In this document: piece by piece, positions 59,351 to 64,000 of the stretch | How positions within the stretch are numbered: the first letter of the stretch is position 1 | How the letters are laid out: each line of letters starts with the position of its first letter | NCBI GenBank assembly: GCA_949316495.1 | Contig: OX439003.1 | Coordinates: 54,933,879-54,997,878, forward strand | Reading direction: 5' to 3' | Length of the DNA stretch: 64,000 nucleotides | Origin: Amphiduros pacificus | Taxonomy: Eukaryota > Annelida > Polychaeta > Phyllodocida > Hesionidae | Position numbers and translations under genes: made by a program | The notes under the pieces: generated by a model | Database searches by the model: none | Told to the model about the DNA's origin: nothing | The model's input: the letters and a program-made list of their open reading frames with translations, nothing else

Positions 59351-59606
59351 TCCAGAATTTTGAATTAATAAACCATTAATAAAACAAATGCCCTCATACA
59401 GCCTTATACTTATCCTTAACCTTTTTTATGAAGAATAATGTCAAATAGATCAAAATGTTAGAATTCCTTGGCATTTTATTATTGATATTCATTATTGGAT
59501 ATAACATATACATATCATTGTTTATTGAATGAGAAATATTAAATCGAGGTTGTATTCATTATTCAATAATTTCTAATTCAAAACATACGTAAATATATAT
59601 CACCAA

Positions 59607-62600
59607 TTATGGGGATACAAATGCTTCTCTCATATACTGCCCTTTCCACCAGGGACTACTCTTCAATCCTAATGCATAAAATGCAGTTGGTACAATATCT
59701 CTGTTTTCTACTTCAAATTCAAACTGGTAGTTTGCTTTGATACCTGGACCTCTGACAAACATTGGTATGAGCAGATCACTATCAGCATATCGCCCATGTC
59801 CATAATCCAGACCTCCATGATCAGAAGACAGCATCACTAGAACCTCCTCACCCATACCTAACTCGTCCAATGTGTCCAATAGTCCTCCAACCTTATGGAA
59901 GCAATATATATTCAATATTACTAGATAACATATTATAAATGTATTGACATTGATTAAACAAATCCTTTCTACACAAATTTCAGATATACTTGCAAATAAA
60001 ACAATATATCATAACACAATAAAACGGAACATGATGTATATATCATGAAAACAATATTCAGTGAAAACAAACACATGAATAAACGAAGATGAGCAGACAC
60101 AGGTATAAATGTGATCTAAACATCCAAGATGTGCATCACTAACTATATAATAATACATAATACTGCAATAATAATACAATAATACATAAATCTATCATCA
60201 ATGATTATCTTGCTGAAAGGCTTCTGAATTTGTAATAAGATAGCTCCTGTAAGGCTTCATTCATTGACAGGCACTGGATAGACAAAGGTCGTGGGTTCAA
60301 TCCCCGGCCATGCCGAGACTGAATTCATGATACAATTTCCCATATGAGCTGAGGTCCGTACCTAAAGGGTTAACCCGTTGTCCTTGTAAATCTGTGATGT
60401 GACAGAGTGGGTTATCATGTCAAGGACCTGCGACATGACAATTCAATGAGGCAGCACTATATCTGCTACAAGTAGGTCTCATCACGAAATGACTGAGATA
60501 GTGTTGAAAGTGATGTAAACCCCCAAACAACCAAACCAAAACATTTAAACATACCCTGCCTTACATTGATTAATATTTCTTCCATAGAAACCTCTTCCAA
60601 TTCTGTGCTCAGCTGGCTGACAATGCCTAGTAGGTCTTTATAAATGTTATGAGCAATTAAATAACAGGTGGCATAAAATTAATTTGAAACACTGGATTGA
60701 CAGAAATGTGGTGAAAGTGTTTTCATGTCCTTAGTTTTTTTTACAGTAATACTATATTTAGATACATGGCTGAGATCAAGCCTATTCTTATGATTCAGTC
60801 AGTTCATAGTGCTACTCACCATTTGGTCTGCAAAGTTGACAGCCTGGAGGTAATTTTCTCCACACCAGCCAAAGTCATGTCCAACCTGGTCTACATTGGC
60901 CAGATACACCATAGTGTAGGACCTGTCGGTGGAGATCAGGGTATTCCGCAAATATTCTGAAGAGAAAAGTACTGAAGTTCCCAACAAATTCACTAAAATA
61001 TTAAATTTGTCTTTTCAGAATACGATCAGTGCTATGTATCAACTCTCTTTGACTATTTTCAGGTTATTACTGTCAAAACGATAAACTTTCTTAAGTTGGA
61101 CACATTCAGGGAATTATATGGCTTGGGTTCACACTTGCTTTATAGCATTATGTTGGTTAACGTGAGCCACTGTTATTCACTATTCTCCAGTTATTATAAC
61201 CAGACTGGAAGCTATGATCTCTATTCATATAATAGTATTATCATGTCTGTTATCCATTTGGTACTTTAAACCCTTAGATTATCCTACTTGCCTTTAGTAC
61301 TCCATAACTAAGTAGACCTTTAGTACATCACTATTCAGCTGGTTCACCCTTCAGAACTCAGGATCCAGGAATTACTTATACAGGTGGCATCGTGTTATCA
61401 AACATTTGATCTGCTTCAATTTTGTGGGATTAGAGTGAGCCATATTGTCTTACCGGATGCGTTCCCTGCCAGGTTCCAGTCAGATTCTAAATAGTCATCT
61501 TCCGGTTCAAACACATCCCAGTCCACCATTCCAGGGAAGCCAACATTGGCCATGAATCTCAGCCAGAACCAGTCATAGAATATGGCTGTGTGAATACTGG
61601 AATCCTGGGACTTCAGATCGCGGAAAACACAGGGGGGCTATAGTAAAAAGGTGCCAATATTAGGCGACAATGCAGACATGACCTTTTTTCTTATATTCAT
61701 CATTATAAAAAAGATAGATATACACCTACCGTCGTTCCATATGTTATATGCATTAATACTGCTTTGGTTAAAAAAAAACATATCATCTTATTGCAATTAG
61801 AATTCAACAAATTGATCAGTGAAAGTCTCACTACTGCAAGGAAGTATAGTGTTATGCAAAGCTTTATCTTGCATGAGGGGCATTTAGACTTCTATAAGAT
61901 GTGGAGGGGCTATTCTCATTCTGTTAAGAGTGTGTATCCAAATATTCAATATTATGATCGACAAATTAAAGATATATTACAAACTACATGGCACCACATC
62001 TTTCAAATCCAATTTTCTAGATTTATTTGTGACACTTTAGGGCATGCCAATGTTTGAATCGACCGGTCAGTATTGTCTCTGCTGACTTTGTTTATTTTTG
62101 AATTTATGTAAATCCCCTGCCTCCTGTGATTGAAATGAAATAATCTTTACTGCTCAAACAGTGAGAATTGTATGAACAAAATGTATGAATACTGTAATAA
62201 TTTTCAAATAGAGACCCATTTGGAAATGAATGAAGGTGATGAATAGTACACGCTCCAAGCCAATCTGCGCACAATGAAATCCAGAAAAAAGCTAGAAAAG
62301 CAGATAGCTGAGCTTAATATAGGTCGACAGTGAGAGCATCCTAAGCATAAAAATCCATATATTAGATATTATATACGAGAGATATTATCTTCTTCTTAAA
62401 AGACAACACTACAAGATACCCCAATGTATTCTACGTGATGGTACTGTAGTTCTATAATCCCCAAATTTAAGATAAAGAAGGGACATACTGGGATGTTGGC
62501 GATAATGGGGGAGATGTCCTGGTCATTGCCCCGCCAGGTGGGGCTCCAGCCGTTGCCGGTGATGCCGGTGTATTCCGAGCTCAGTCCGCAAAGTATGTTA

Positions 62601-63724
62601 GACCATCCGGGACCTGACACTGTCACCAGAGACGTGCGAGCCCTTGTCAAGGTGTAAGCACCCTGCGCCCCAAGTCGCTCCATCATGTTAATAGCGCCAC
62701 CTGGTGCGTCCTGCATGCAAGAGGGCTTCAGGCCGTCCACGCCGATATGGAGAACGTGGCGAGCAAGAGGCGGCCTTATGTCCCACTCGGATCCTTATTG
62801 GGGTACAGAATCATCACTAAAACTTTAGGTTTTATGCTATGGAAGAATTAAGAGATAATGTGCGAAACTGTCATTTAAATGCAAGTCCTATACTTTTTAG
62901 AGGTCACAAAAAGAGTTCTATCATTGAAATTTGGTTGAAATAGAAATTTAGTATAATATTATACGAGTTCTTTTACCTGTGCAGTGTGGAATATCGCAGA
63001 AGTCTTTTTCTATGAACTCATCTGTTGTGTAACACCAAGGCCCTCTCGCATCATTGTTAGGATTTCTGCAGTAATTGCTGGCCGAGGCAAGGTCCATATC
63101 CGGGAACCTGTCTGCATCTGTCATGGTGTGAGGGTGCGGGGACTGGCTGTCCCATCGCTGACAGGTCAGACCCGAGGTGGTAGTCGCCAGCACCCCACTG
63201 TACTCCCTGCCTGTAGCTGAACTTCTACAATCTGATATATAGCACTCCAGTGTACATAGCATGCATTCTTCAAACGACTAGCATATTCCATTATAAAACA
63301 ATCATTTATTTGGAAAAATATTCAATGGAACCATTGTTTTTAAAGGTGAAGTAAATCCACCCTAACAAATAACAAAACAAACAACATGTGATGACTGCTT
63401 TGAATGATTTTTAAAGGTAGGGCCTGTAATATTGCCACCATGCAGTGGTAAGGGAGGTACCTGTACAAGCCTTTATGTCACAATACTCCCAGCGTCTGTC
63501 AGGATCCACAGTGAAGCACCAAGGTCCGGGGGAGATACCATCCGGGTTCCTGCACATGTTGCCTACCTCCTCGAGGCTGTCATCGGGGAAGGCCCCGGGC
63601 TCGGTGAAGTCATGGCCGTGGGGTGCCTGCCGGTCCCACCTCTGGCACAGTCGCCCTGTCCTTGTCATGCTGATAGTCCCCGCGTACTCAACTCCTTCCA
63701 CCGATTGTTTGCAGTTCATGGACG
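59607..63724 (-). CDS. KAP-D: diverged kringle/alkaline-phosphatase-like gene, 3' part only
   Basis: Exons in the window: 63724-63461 (K3), 63231-62977 (K4), 62793-62489, 61637-61454, 60956-60820, 59891-59607; the N-terminus (signal peptide, K1, K2) should lie beyond 64,000. All junctions keep the frame. Kringles carry six cysteines each (GPWCFTVDPDRRWEYC, GPWCYTTDEFIEKDFC). Catalytic motifs: VDGLKP, SGPGW, NVDQVGHDF, SSDHGG and GHG, so the metal site looks complete. It differs from A-C in intron layout: the phase-1 intron before GITGNGW is absent and a phase-0 intron lies about 30 codons further on, before PPCVF. The C-terminus reads REAFVSP. Codons are clearly richer in G/C at third positions than in A-C. 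Confidence 0.83.
60275..60538 (+). mobile_element. SINE family 1 in the last KAP-D intron
   Basis: Plus orientation, from AAGGTCGTGGGTTCAATCCC (B box) through the body to CCCCCAAACAACCAAACCAA. The A-box end is lacking. Confidence 0.85.
61640..62488. other. KAP-D intron, nothing recognised
   Basis: Contains a chance plus-strand ORF (61,764-62,057, 97 aa) of no recognised family; the surrounding sequence is AT-rich. Confidence 0.3.
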
Positions 63725-64000
63725 CTGCAGTGATTTAGAATATGATTTTGACAAAGATGAACTAGACTAAGGCCTTACACCAGATTATCTCATTCTAACA
63801 TTACAGTACCAAGCAGTTATCTATAATTGGGATGATATGGATTAAGGAAGGGGTGTTGTAGGTTATTGGTGGGTTATGCTAGCTTAATGGTAGGGGATGA
63901 TAGTGGGGTGTTTTAGATTAGTGGTGGGATGTCTTTTTCTTAATGGTGGGATGTGTTTTATTAATGATGGGCTGTTTTTTATTAATGGTAGTAGTAAACT
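63725..64000. other. KAP-D intron running off the window
   Basis: Contains short repeats of the type TTAATGGTGGGATGT around 63,880-63,995. No exon seen. Confidence 0.4.

Noticed and set aside
61764-62057. 97-residue plus-strand ORF in a KAP-D intron
   Set aside because: No recognised domain, no paralogous counterpart, AT-rich composition; could be chance or a decayed repeat.

Overview
This window is eukaryotic, most likely a mollusc or another lophotrochozoan. It is AT-rich, with short exons split by phase-1 introns with GT-AG ends, ankyrin-death proteins, a C-type lectin receptor, tRNA-derived SINEs with an AAAC-type tail, LINEs, a tyrosine-recombinase retroelement and a Penelope-like remnant. 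No species can be named from sequence alone.

Layout. 0-6 kb: two tandem plus-strand ankyrin-repeat/death-domain genes; the first has one in-frame TAA between its ankyrin and death-domain parts. 7.3-8.95 kb: a four-exon type II membrane C-type lectin gene with YxxL motifs in its cytoplasmic tail. 9.8-64 kb: a minus-strand tandem cluster of at least four paralogous genes (called here KAP-A, B, C, D), each encoding a secreted protein with kringle domains followed by an alkaline-phosphatase-superfamily (type I phosphodiesterase-like) catalytic domain. A and B are complete (10 exons, 666 residues by my splicing), C is complete (669 residues), D runs off the right edge. I know of no described family joining kringles to this enzyme fold.

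Repeat history. About 9.3 kb (8,569-17,860: last lectin exon, KAP-A and a 36-bp minisatellite) is duplicated at 29,919-39,220 (broken lectin exon, KAP-B and an expanded minisatellite). Two SINEs and a fold-back element in copy A have clean empty sites in copy B, so they inserted after the duplication. A third SINE sits inside the copy-B minisatellite with a 12-bp target duplication. KAP-B is mosaic: about 1.5 kb (roughly 31,597-33,090) matches KAP-C rather than KAP-A, suggesting gene conversion. The gaps hold a 3-kb LINE in a degenerate minisatellite, a ~979-bp tandem repeat, a Tx1/L1-type LINE, a fossil DIRS/Ngaro-type retroelement (about 39.5-44.1 kb) and a TTAA-flanked DNA element in a KAP-C intron.

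Function. The KAP proteins should be exported and metal-dependent; kringles normally bind protein or lysine ligands, so the simplest inference is a phosphoester hydrolase tethered to extracellular targets. The lectin and death-domain neighbours would suit an immune locus, but that is context only. All splice sites were placed by eye from consensus, reading frame and agreement among paralogs.
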